Positions 16,381 to 23,900 of a stretch of 64,000 bases of DNA are shown in pieces. The translations under genes and the position numbers were made by a program. Numbering within the stretch: the stretch's first letter is position 1; every line of letters starts with the position of its first letter. Source of the DNA: Streptomyces sp. NBC_01381 (lineage in GTDB: Bacteria; Actinomycetota; Actinomycetes; Streptomycetales; Streptomycetaceae); the NCBI RefSeq assembly GCF_026340305.1, contig NZ_JAPEPI010000004.1:62001-126000 (forward strand), given 5' to 3'. A model generated the notes under the pieces. That model had not been told where the DNA came from, searched no databases, and saw only the letters and a program-made list of their open reading frames with translations.

Positions 16381-18942
16381 ATGCGTACACCCCGTAGGAC
16401 CCCCGAAACCGCCGACGGCACCGTGCCGCCGGGACCCGTGGCAGCACCGGCGCGCGGCCGCCGCGCGCACGCGGGACCTCCCGCCGACGAACACCCGGAC
16501 ACGGAAGCCCCCTTGGAGCCCGGACCGCCCACCAACTCCGCTGCCCGCAAGGGACGCTGGTGGCCGCGCCCCCGCACCGTACGAGCCAAGATCGTGTGCC
16601 TCCTGATGGTGCCCGTCGTGTCGCTGCTCGCCCTGTGGGGGTACGCGACGGTCAGCACGGCCCAGGACGTGGCGCGCCTGCGGCAGTTGCAGCGCGTCGA
16701 CACGGAGGTGCGCGGCCCGGTCGACGCGGCCGTCGCCGCACTGCAGGCCGAGCGGGTGGCCGCCGTGCGCTACGCCACGGAACCCGCGCCCGACCGTGCC
16801 GCCGACCTCAAGACGCAGGCCGCACGGACCGACCGCGCGGTGGCGAAACTGCGCCGTGGCGATCAACGGACGGTCGCCGATGGCGCCGACCTGCCCACTG
16901 GTGTGGCCGCCCGGCTCGAAACGTTCGTCTCCGGAGCGGAAGGGCTGAGCACGCTGCGCACCGAAGTGCTCGACCGGGGCACCGGCTGGGACGCGACGTA
17001 CGGGCAGTACACGAAGACCATTTCGGCCGCCTTTGGAGTCGGCGGCGCGCTCACCGGCATTCAGGACGCCGAACTCGGCTCCGAAGCACGCGTGCTGCTC
17101 GAATTCTCCAGGGCGGGCGAGATGTTGGCACGCGAACACGTGGTGCTGTCCAGCGCCCGGCTCGCCGGCTCGCTCGACGGCGAGCGGCTGCGCCAGTTCA
17201 CCGGGGCCGTCGAGACCCGGCGGACCCTGACAGAATCGGCCGTTGCGGATCTGCGCGGACCCGAACGGGCGGCGTGGCACGACCTCGTGGAGGGGAGCGC
17301 GTACGCTGATGTGCGCGCCGTCGAGGACAAGGTGCTCGTTGCAACGCCGGGCCGTGCGGCGGCCGACGCGGCTCCGGTCGGCAAGTGGGACACCGCCCAC
17401 GCCACGGTGCGGGACGAGGTCCGCGCGATCGAGGCGGGCGCGGGCCGCAGCGCCGCCGACCGCGCCGACCCGTTCACCCGTGGTGTGCTCACCGCGGCGG
17501 GCGCCGCCGTGCTCCTGGGGCTCGCGGCCGTCGCCGCCTCGCTGGTCATCTCCGTACGCATCGGACGCGGCCTGGTGGTCGAGCTGGTGAGCCTGCGCAA
17601 CGGCGCGCTGGAGATCGCCCGCCGTAAACTCCCGCAGGCCATGCGGAGGCTGCGGGCCGGCGAGGAGATCGACGTCCGTGCCGAAGCACCGCCTGGGCCG
17701 CCGGCGGAGGACGAGACGGGACAGGTCTACGAAGCGCTCGGTACGGTGCACCGGGCCGCCCTGCGGGCCGCCATCGAGCGTGCGGAACTGGCCAGCGGCA
17801 TCTCCGGGGTTTTCGTCAACCTCGCCCGCAGGAGCCAGGTCCTCGTCCACCGTCAGCTCAGCCTCCTCGACAGCATGGAGCGCAGGGCGGACGACCCGAA
17901 CGAGCTCAGCGACCTCTTCCGGCTCGACCACCTCACCACTCGGATGAGGCGGCACGCGGAGAGCCTGATCATCCTCTCCGGAGCCGCACCGGGACGCGCC
18001 TGGCGCATGCCCGTCTCCCTGACGAACGTCGTGCGGGCCGCCGTCTCCGAAGTCGAGGACTACGCGCGCGTGGAGGTACGACAACTCCCCGGCGCCTCGG
18101 TCATCGGTACGGCCGTCGCCGACCTCACCCACCTGCTGGCCGAAATCGTCGAGAACGCCGCCCAGTTCTCACCACCGCACACCAAGGTGCGGGTCACCGG
18201 TGAACCGGTCGGCAACGGCTACGCATTGGAGATCGAGGACCGTGGCCTGGGCATGGGCGGGGAGACCCTCGCCGAGGCCAATCGCCGCATCGAGCAGTCC
18301 GAAGCGCTCGACCTGTTCGACAGCGACCAGCTCGGGCTCTTCGTGGTCAGCAGGCTTGCCTCCCGGCACGGGATCAAGGTGCATCTCCGTACGTCCCCCT
18401 ACGGCGGCACCACCGCCGTCGTCCTGCTGCCCACCGCCCTGCTCCAGAGCAGCACAGCAGAGAGCCCCCAGACCCACACCATGGAACGCGAACGTGACCA
18501 GCAAGAGCACGCGCGCGTGCCGGGTGCGGCGGCGCCGATGAACGGCAACTCCGTTCCCGCCGGCGCCGCACGCCCCGCACTCGCCCCATCGGCCGAAGCC
18601 CCGGCGACGACTCCCACACCCCCTGGCGTCACCGCACTGCGGCTGCACAAGCCACCAGAACCGGACACCGCCGGCGATCAGGAAGTCTCGGACGACCTCC
18701 CGCGCCGCGTACGCCAGGCAAGCCTCGCCCCCCAACTGCGCGAACAACGCCCCGAAGAAGCGCCCTTGGTCGCGGGCATCCATGAGGACGCCGAACGCAG
18801 TCCCGAAGAGGTGCGGGACCGCATGACCGCCTACCGCGAGGGATGGGCCCGCGGCGGTGGCCGCCGCCCGGGCATCGTCGGCGCGGTCCGCGACACCTCA
18901 GGGTCCGAAGCGGCCGACAGCACCGAAGGAGACCACGCATGA
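16381..18942 (+). CDS. cvnA: Conservon sensor histidine kinase with NIT domain (CvnA-like)
   Basis: 853 residues. A disordered Pro-rich N-terminus is followed by a membrane segment at ~69-92 (IVCLLMVPVVSLLALWGYAT), an extracytoplasmic nitrate/nitrite-sensing (NIT) type helical domain, a second membrane segment at ~368-395, a HAMP-like linker, a conservon-type dimerisation block near 490 (HRQLSLLDSMERRADD, RLDHLTTRMRRHAESL) and a HATPase domain with N-box LLAEIVENAAQFSPP (~587), EIEDRGLGM and LGLFVVSRLASRHG. The tail from ~700 is low-complexity. It begins the four-gene cvn operon; its stop overlaps cvnB by four bases. NIT ligands are presumed nitrate or nitrite. Confidence 0.92.
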   Translation: MRTPRRTPETADGTVPPGPVAAPARGRRAHAGPPADEHPDTEAPLEPGPPTNSAARKGRWWPRPRTVRAKIVCLLMVPVVSLLALWGYATVSTAQDVARLRQLQRVDTEVRGPVDAAVAALQAERVAAVRYATEPAPDRAADLKTQAARTDRAVAKLRRGDQRTVADGADLPTGVAARLETFVSGAEGLSTLRTEVLDRGTGWDATYGQYTKTISAAFGVGGALTGIQDAELGSEARVLLEFSRAGEMLAREHVVLSSARLAGSLDGERLRQFTGAVETRRTLTESAVADLRGPERAAWHDLVEGSAYADVRAVEDKVLVATPGRAAADAAPVGKWDTAHATVRDEVRAIEAGAGRSAADRADPFTRGVLTAAGAAVLLGLAAVAASLVISVRIGRGLVVELVSLRNGALEIARRKLPQAMRRLRAGEEIDVRAEAPPGPPAEDETGQVYEALGTVHRAALRAAIERAELASGISGVFVNLARRSQVLVHRQLSLLDSMERRADDPNELSDLFRLDHLTTRMRRHAESLIILSGAAPGRAWRMPVSLTNVVRAAVSEVEDYARVEVRQLPGASVIGTAVADLTHLLAEIVENAAQFSPPHTKVRVTGEPVGNGYALEIEDRGLGMGGETLAEANRRIEQSEALDLFDSDQLGLFVVSRLASRHGIKVHLRTSPYGGTTAVVLLPTALLQSSTAESPQTHTMERERDQQEHARVPGAAAPMNGNSVPAGAARPALAPSAEAPATTPTPPGVTALRLHKPPEPDTAGDQEVSDDLPRRVRQASLAPQLREQRPEEAPLVAGIHEDAERSPEEVRDRMTAYREGWARGGGRRPGIVGAVRDTSGSEAADSTEGDHA

Positions 18943-19373
18943 TCCAGGACCAGAGCATCAGCGCCGGGCGGTCCGGCGAACTCGACTGGCTGCTGGACGA
19001 CTTGGTCCTGCGCGTCGGCGAGGTACGGCATGCCGTGGTGCTGTCCAACGACGGGCTCGCCGTCGGCGCGTCCACCGCCCTGACCCGCGAGGACGCCGAG
19101 CACCTCGCCGCGGTCGCCTCGGGATTCCACAGCCTGGCCAAGGGAGCGGGCCGGCACTTCGGAGCCGGGGGAGTGCGCCAGACCATGGTCGAGATGGACG
19201 ACGGCTTCCTGTTCGTCGCAGCCGCGGGCGACGGCTCCTGCCTCGCCGTACTCAGCTCCGTCACCGCCGACATCGGCCTGGTCGCCTACGAGATGGCACG
19301 CCTGGTCAAGCGGGTGGGCGAGCACCTCTACACGCCGCCGCGGTTCGCCGCGCAGCCACCGGCCGTCGGATGA
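18939..19373 (+). CDS. cvnB: Roadblock/LC7-domain protein (CvnB-like)
   Basis: 144 residues, one roadblock/LC7 domain (LDWLLDDLVLRVGEVRHAVV, TREDAEHLAAVASGFHSLAK, AAGDGSCLAVLSSVTADIGL). In conservons this protein links the kinase to the GTPase at the membrane, in the way bacterial MglB-type proteins regulate small GTPases. Its ATG overlaps the kinase stop (ATGA). It is strongly similar to the solitary roadblock protein at 20919-21335. Confidence 0.93.
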   Translation: MIQDQSISAGRSGELDWLLDDLVLRVGEVRHAVVLSNDGLAVGASTALTREDAEHLAAVASGFHSLAKGAGRHFGAGGVRQTMVEMDDGFLFVAAAGDGSCLAVLSSVTADIGLVAYEMARLVKRVGEHLYTPPRFAAQPPAVG

Positions 19374-19392
19374 GACAGGGCGGTCGACGCAG

Positions 19393-19806
19393 ATGACCGA
19401 GGACGGCGGAGCCACCCCGCGCGACGCGGGCAGCCAGTGGTACGACAACGAGGCCGGACCCCTGGTCCGCCCCTACGCGATGACCGGCGGGCGGACCAAA
19501 CCGGGTCCCACGGGAGTGCGCTTCGACCTGATCGCGCTCGTCACGCTGGACGACAACGCGCCGGGCCCCGGAGACGACACCTCGCTCGGGCCCGAACACC
19601 GGGCGCTCATCGAACTGTGCCGCACCGAGACCCAGTCGGTCGCCGAACTGGCGGCCGGCGCCGACCTTCCCGTGGGCGTGGTCCGGGTACTGCTCGGCGA
19701 CCTGCTGGAGATGGGCTGCGTGAAGGTGAGCCGACCCGTGCCGCCCGCACAGCTACCTGACGAAAAGATTCTGCGAGAGGTGATCGATGGGCTCCGAGCG
19801 CTCTGA
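19393..19806 (+). CDS. cvnC: DUF742 family protein (CvnC-like)
   Basis: 137 residues. The N-terminal block SQWYDNEAGPLVRPYAMTGG and the C-terminal winged-helix-like part (CRTETQSVAELAAGADLPVG, VVRVLLGDLLEMGCVKV) are diagnostic of DUF742. The helix-turn-helix character suggests a DNA-binding or protein-docking output, but its biochemical role is not established. It starts 19 bases after cvnB and overlaps cvnD by 20 bases. Confidence 0.92.
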   Translation: MTEDGGATPRDAGSQWYDNEAGPLVRPYAMTGGRTKPGPTGVRFDLIALVTLDDNAPGPGDDTSLGPEHRALIELCRTETQSVAELAAGADLPVGVVRVLLGDLLEMGCVKVSRPVPPAQLPDEKILREVIDGLRAL

Positions 19807-20392
19807 CGCCACGGGCGGGGACACGACCGCCATGGCGCTGAAGATTCTGGTCGCCGGCGGCTTCGGGGTGGGCAAGACCACCCTGGTCGGCGCGGTCAGC
19901 GAGATCCGCCCGCTGCGCACCGAGGAACTGCTCAGCGAGGCGGGCCAGTCGGTGGACGACACCGGCGGCGTCGACCGCAAGACCACGACGACCGTCGCCA
20001 TGGACTTCGGCCGCATCACCATCAGGTCGGGCCTGTCGCTCTACCTCTTCGGTACACCCGGCCAGGACCGCTTCTGGTTCCTGTGGGACGAGTTGTCACA
20101 GGGCGCGCTCGGTGCCGTCGTCCTCGCGGACACCCGACGGCTCGAGGACTGCTTCCCCGCCGTCGACTACTTTGAGCATCGGCACATCCCGTTCGTGGTC
20201 GCCGTCAACTGCTTCGCGAACGCGCGTACGTACGGTGCGCATGAAGTGTCCCGGGCCCTGGACCTCAACCGCGGAACCCCTGTGGTCCTGTGCGACGCAC
20301 GGGACCGCGACTCCGGAAAGGAGGTGCTGATACGTCTCGTCGAGTACGCCGGGCGGATGCACACCGCCCGGCTGCTCGACACGGTGGGCTGA
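19787..20392 (+). CDS. cvnD: Ras-like GTPase of the conservon (CvnD-like)
   Basis: 201 residues. The G1 P-loop is GGFGVGKTTLVGAVSEI and the G3 region is LFGTPGQDRFWFLWDEL; VVAVNCFANARTYG holds the position of the base-recognition motif but is not canonical NKxD, as usual for this family. It acts as the nucleotide-dependent switch at the end of the NIT-kinase/roadblock/DUF742 chain. The start overlaps cvnC by 20 bases, and an internal Met (MALKILVAGG) is an alternative start. It ends four bases before the convergent PPOX gene. Confidence 0.92.
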   Translation: MGSERSDATGGDTTAMALKILVAGGFGVGKTTLVGAVSEIRPLRTEELLSEAGQSVDDTGGVDRKTTTTVAMDFGRITIRSGLSLYLFGTPGQDRFWFLWDELSQGALGAVVLADTRRLEDCFPAVDYFEHRHIPFVVAVNCFANARTYGAHEVSRALDLNRGTPVVLCDARDRDSGKEVLIRLVEYAGRMHTARLLDTVG

Positions 20393-20396
20393 CACG

Positions 20397-20825
20397 TCAG
20401 TCGGAGACGTCGCCGAGCGCGACCACCTTGTCGACCTTCGCGCGGACGAGGAGTTCACCGGGCACGCCGTTGCGCGCGCCGAACTCCTCGGCGCGGTCCT
20501 CGCCCATGTAGCGGGCGCCGATCCGCGCCGCCCAGTGCCGCACCTCGTCGAGATCACGGCTCAGTTCGGCGCGCGCCTGCAGCACCACGAACGCGAACGG
20601 CGGCCGGTCGTCGTCCACGCAGAGGGCCATGCGCCCGTCCCGCGCCAGATTCCGTCCCTTGACCGTGTCAGCCCCGGTGTTGAACACCAGATGGTCCCCG
20701 TCCAACAGGAACCAGATCGGTGCGATGTGCGGGCTGCCGTCCGCCCGGACGGTCGACAGCTTGCCGGTGCGGGTGCCGTGCGAGACGAAAGCCCGCCACT
20801 GGTCGTCGGTCATCTTCTGTGCCAT
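20397..20825 (-). CDS. PPOX-class F420-dependent oxidoreductase
   Basis: 142 residues with the split-barrel flavin/deazaflavin fold: GKLSTVRADGSPHIAPIWFL, then DTVKGRNLARDGRMALCVDD and FAFVVLQARAEL. This pattern is typical of the F420-binding branch in actinobacteria, which reduces small enones or quinones. It is convergent with cvnD (four bases apart) and divergent from the solitary roadblock gene. Physiological substrate unknown. Confidence 0.87.
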   Translation of the reverse strand: MAQKMTDDQWRAFVSHGTRTGKLSTVRADGSPHIAPIWFLLDGDHLVFNTGADTVKGRNLARDGRMALCVDDDRPPFAFVVLQARAELSRDLDEVRHWAARIGARYMGEDRAEEFGARNGVPGELLVRAKVDKVVALGDVSD

Positions 20826-20918
20826 GTCCTCATCATGCTTGCCGGGGCGCCGATGGTGGGGAAGGCTGGCAGGTCAGTTCCTCCAGCCAGGGGGAGCAGG
20901 ACGCGGGGAGACGGGAAC

Positions 20919-21335
20919 ATGGGGCAGCAGAACACCGGGCTCGGCTGGTTGCTCGACGATCTGACCAAGAGAATGGAACCCGTACGGCATGCGCTGGTGC
21001 TGTCCAACGACGGCCTGGTGACGGGCGCGAGTTCGGATCTGGCGAGGGAGGACGCGGAGCACCTGGCCGCCGTCTCGTCGGGTCTGCACAGCCTGGCCAA
21101 GGGATCGGGGCGGCACTTCCACGCCGGCAGCGTGCGCCAGACGATGATCGAGTTCGATGACGCGGTGCTCTTCGTCACCGCGGCGGGCGACGGCAGTTGC
21201 CTGTGCGTTCTCAGCTCCGCCGAGGCCGACATCGGTCAGGTCGCGTACGAGATGACCCTGCTCGTCAACCGGGTCGGCGAACATCTCGGCGTGGGCGCCC
21301 GGCAGCCGGAGCGAACACCAGTCGTGGACCTCTGA
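20919..21335 (+). CDS. Solitary roadblock/LC7-domain protein (CvnB paralogue)
   Basis: 138 residues starting MGQQNTGLGWLLDDLTKRME with GGGGAG upstream. It is closely similar to the CvnB protein at 18939-19373 throughout the domain (shared REDAEHLAAV, HSLAKG, GRHF, VRQTM, AAGDGSCL, ADIG, VAYEM, RVGEHL). There is no kinase, DUF742 or GTPase gene next to it, so it is an orphan copy. It could plug into the neighbouring conservon, replacing or competing with CvnB, or heterodimerise with it. Confidence 0.88.
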   Translation: MGQQNTGLGWLLDDLTKRMEPVRHALVLSNDGLVTGASSDLAREDAEHLAAVSSGLHSLAKGSGRHFHAGSVRQTMIEFDDAVLFVTAAGDGSCLCVLSSAEADIGQVAYEMTLLVNRVGEHLGVGARQPERTPVVDL

Positions 21336-21362
21336 CCTGCACAAACGCTGACGCGCTCAGAG

Positions 21363-21371
21363 TTATCCACA
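21363..21371 (+). promoter_or_regulatory. Single DnaA-box-like sequence
   Basis: TTATCCACA, an exact match to the E. coli DnaA consensus, stands alone about 75 bases before the DUF6397-like gene. One box in GC-rich DNA is notable but is no evidence for an origin; it may be chance or a DnaA-responsive promoter element. Confidence 0.25.
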
Positions 21372-21445
21372 GGCTCAGCGAGAATCGCGGTGATCGCGCT
21401 ACGGTTTTTCCCGAGAGCGAAGACGCTTCACGGGGGAGAACCACC

Positions 21446-22408
21446 ATGACAGGTGACACGATCACGCAATCCGTCGGCGCGGCCGCCACGGCGGCCGCCG
21501 CACCGACATCGGTCGCGACGAGCCGCGCCGCGCGGGAACTGGGACTGAAACGCGGGGAGTTCGAGCTCGCCGTGATGCTGGGCCGCATCCGCACCAGCAG
21601 CGACACGGTGGGCGGGCCGCGCCGCGTCACGGTCGAGGAGATCGAGCGCGTCCGTGCCACGGAGGGCTTTCCCGAGGCGTGGATGGAGCGCATCAGAACC
21701 GTGGGGACCACGGAGGGCGCGTCGCTCATGGGCATCACCACGACCCGCTTCACCCGCCTCAGCCGCGCCGGTTTCGTGACCCCGGTGAAGTTCTATGTGA
21801 ACCGCTATCGAGCGGTCGTCTGGCTCTATCTCGCCGAAGATTTGCGCCAGTTCGCCGAGTCCGAAGTCAACGCCGCCCTGCTCACGGGGCGGGCGCCCGC
21901 CGCGATCCGTGCTCAACTGGAAGCGGGAGTGGACGTACGGGCGCGCAACTGGCGGGGCCGTCACGCGGGATCGCTGCTGCGCCAGTCCGACGATCCCTGG
22001 GAGCGCGCAGCGGCGGTGGCCTCACTGCTGGATCCGGTGCAGATCGCCGAGCTCATCAAGGATCCGTACGAACGGGCCTATCTGAACAGGCTCATGCCCG
22101 ACCCCTTTACCCGCGGCCCGGCCGACTCGCCTGCGGCACGGATCATCCAGAAGATCACTACCGCCGACGATCCCGACGAGATCCGCTGGCTGCGGGCGAA
22201 CCTGACTATCGGCCTCTCCCAGGCCCGCAGGGAGCGCCCTGCACCACGCCCCGCCCCGCGCCCCGCGCCCCGCCCCGCACCGGGTCCCACGCCGGACCCT
22301 CAGACGGAGCACGTGGCGCCGCCAGCCGAGCAGCCCGACGACGCATCCGCGGAACGGGGGCCAGAGCCACGCGGCCTGCTGAAATGGCTGCGGCGCAGAG
22401 GCGGCTGA
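21446..22408 (+). CDS. DUF6397-like protein, function unknown
   Basis: 320 residues with GGGGGAG before the ATG. The N-terminal ~230 residues look like tandem helix-turn-helix or helical modules: RAARELGLKRGEFELAVMLG, RRVTVEEIERVRATEGFP, GITTTRFTRLSRAGFVTPVK. The sequence then has ERAAAVASLLDPVQIAELIK and a C-terminal tail with repeated RPAP units (about 22241-22285), ending RGLLKWLRRRGG. The helix-turn-helix look suggests DNA binding but the resemblance to AsnC or MerR proteins is weak. I recall this as a Streptomyces-restricted family; the family number should be confirmed. Confidence 0.65.
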   Translation: MTGDTITQSVGAAATAAAAPTSVATSRAARELGLKRGEFELAVMLGRIRTSSDTVGGPRRVTVEEIERVRATEGFPEAWMERIRTVGTTEGASLMGITTTRFTRLSRAGFVTPVKFYVNRYRAVVWLYLAEDLRQFAESEVNAALLTGRAPAAIRAQLEAGVDVRARNWRGRHAGSLLRQSDDPWERAAAVASLLDPVQIAELIKDPYERAYLNRLMPDPFTRGPADSPAARIIQKITTADDPDEIRWLRANLTIGLSQARRERPAPRPAPRPAPRPAPGPTPDPQTEHVAPPAEQPDDASAERGPEPRGLLKWLRRRGG

Positions 22409-22451
22409 CCGGGCCGACGGGAGAGGGCGAACTGACCTGCCGGCGGTCGCG

Positions 22452-22949
22452 CTACATCGTCGCGTCGAGGTCCATGGCGTAGTGCTCGATCGCGGGCCGG
22501 TAGTTGGAGATGTCCGGGTCCTTGCTCGTGGTGGCGAGCAGGGTCAGCAGGATTTCCATGGCCTCGTGGTTCCGGCCGGTGTTGTAGAGCGCCATGGCCA
22601 GAAACGTCTTGAGTGCGCCGTCGTCGGGGAATTCCGCCGCCGCGTCGCTCAGGGTCGTGACGGCTTCGGGATACCGGCCGAGGATGCGGTACGTGCTGCC
22701 CAGGCCGAGCAGGGCTCCCCGCCGGTCATCGGCTGACAGGCCCTGCTGCTCGACCGCGCGGACATAGTGCGCAACCGCCTCGGCTTCCAGACCGAGCGTG
22801 TCGTGCACCCAGGCGGTCTGGTAGGCGACCTCCGGGTCCTGCGGGAACTGCTCGCACAGGGCGAGCAGTTGCTGCCGAGCCTCCTCGCGGCGGCCGTCCT
22901 CGCGCAGCCGCACGGCCTCGGCAAGCAGCTTCTCCCGATTCCCGCTCAC
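22452..22949 (-). CDS. Tetratricopeptide-repeat protein
   Basis: 165 residues, all helical, with at least three TPR units: DGRREEARQQLLALCEQFPQ, LGLEAEAVAHYVRAVEQQGL, LGRYPEAVTTLSDAAAEFPD and TGRNHEAMEILLTLLATTSK. It is cytoplasmic, with no signal peptide, and probably a protein-interaction adaptor. The start is GTG 22949, overlapping the stop of the upstream TesB gene by four bases (GTGA), so the two are translationally coupled. No partner can be named. Confidence 0.82.
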   Translation of the reverse strand: MSGNREKLLAEAVRLREDGRREEARQQLLALCEQFPQDPEVAYQTAWVHDTLGLEAEAVAHYVRAVEQQGLSADDRRGALLGLGSTYRILGRYPEAVTTLSDAAAEFPDDGALKTFLAMALYNTGRNHEAMEILLTLLATTSKDPDISNYRPAIEHYAMDLDATM

Positions 22950-23860
22950 GACTGCGTCCCTTCAGACGACGGACGGCCGTCCATGTGCCGTTCGCCGTAC
23001 GGCCGGAAGAGGCCTTCCTGCACGACCGAGACGAGGAGGTTGCCCTCGATGTCGTAGATGCGGCCGCGCGCGAGACCGCGTCCCCCCGTAGCGATGGGGG
23101 ACTCCTGGTCGTACAGGAACCACTCGTCGGCACGGAAGGGCCGGTGGAACCACATGGCGTGGTCGAGCGAGGCCATGTCGAAACCCCGCGGGCCCCACAG
23201 GGGCTCCACCGGGATGCGGACGGCGTCCAGGAGCGTCATGTCGCTCGCGTACGTCAGCGCGCAGGTGTGGACGAGCGGATCGTCGCCCAGCGGGCCGACC
23301 GCCCGCATCCACACGGCGCTGCGCGGCTCGGCGCCCTTGATCTCCTCGGAGGTCCAGCGCAGCCGGTCCACATAGCGGATGTCGAAGGGCTGACGCCTGG
23401 CCATGCGCTCCAACTGCTCTGGAAGCGCGCCCAGATGTTCCTTGATCTCTTCGACGACCGTCGGCAGCGACTCCGGGTCCGGAGCCGAGATGCGCGGCGG
23501 CAGCTGGTGTTCGAAAGCGCCCTCCTCGGGCTGATGGAAGGAAGCGGTGAGATTGAAGATGGTGCGTCCCTGCTGGATTGCGGTGACGCGGCGCGTGGTG
23601 AAGGAGCGCCCGTCCCGCACCCGCTCGACCTGGTACACGATCGGCACCCCCGGCCGGCCCGGCCGCAGGAAGTACGCGTGCAGCGAGTGCACCGGACGCT
23701 CGCCCTCGGTGGTACGCCCCGCGGCCACCAGGGCCTGCCCGGCGACCTGCCCGCCGAACACCCGCTGCAGAGACTCCTGCGGGCTGCGGCCACGGAAGAT
23801 GTTGACCTCGATCTGCTCCAGGTCCAGCAGATCGACGAGCCGGTCGGCGGGATTGTTCAT
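22946..23860 (-). CDS. tesB: Acyl-CoA thioesterase II (TesB type)
   Basis: 304 residues forming a double hot-dog fold that hydrolyses acyl-CoA to free acid and CoA. Family blocks: RVFGGQVAGQALVAAGRTT, SLHAYFLRPGRPGVPIVYQV, RRVTAIQQGRTIFNLTASFH and, in the second half, SLDHAMWFHRPFRADEWFLY. The Asp in the last block and Thr/Gln in the C-terminal part match the usual catalytic set. Start ATG 23860. It is followed directly by the coupled TPR gene and preceded by the Ski2-like helicase gene on the same strand (40-base gap). Confidence 0.93.
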   Translation of the reverse strand: MNNPADRLVDLLDLEQIEVNIFRGRSPQESLQRVFGGQVAGQALVAAGRTTEGERPVHSLHAYFLRPGRPGVPIVYQVERVRDGRSFTTRRVTAIQQGRTIFNLTASFHQPEEGAFEHQLPPRISAPDPESLPTVVEEIKEHLGALPEQLERMARRQPFDIRYVDRLRWTSEEIKGAEPRSAVWMRAVGPLGDDPLVHTCALTYASDMTLLDAVRIPVEPLWGPRGFDMASLDHAMWFHRPFRADEWFLYDQESPIATGGRGLARGRIYDIEGNLLVSVVQEGLFRPYGERHMDGRPSSEGTQS

Positions 23861-23900
23861 GACAGTTCCTCGACTCCTGTCTGAGGGGTGCTCGGGGTGG

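Noticed and set aside
15664..18132. An 822-codon minus-strand frame opposite the MHYT and CvnA genes
   Set aside because: Gly/Arg/His/Asp-rich with no recognisable motif, fully opposite two clearly conserved genes.
22241..22285. GC-rich short repeats that might suggest a CRISPR-like or satellite array
   Set aside because: They are codons for repeated Arg-Pro-Ala-Pro inside the DUF6397-like protein; there are no spacers.
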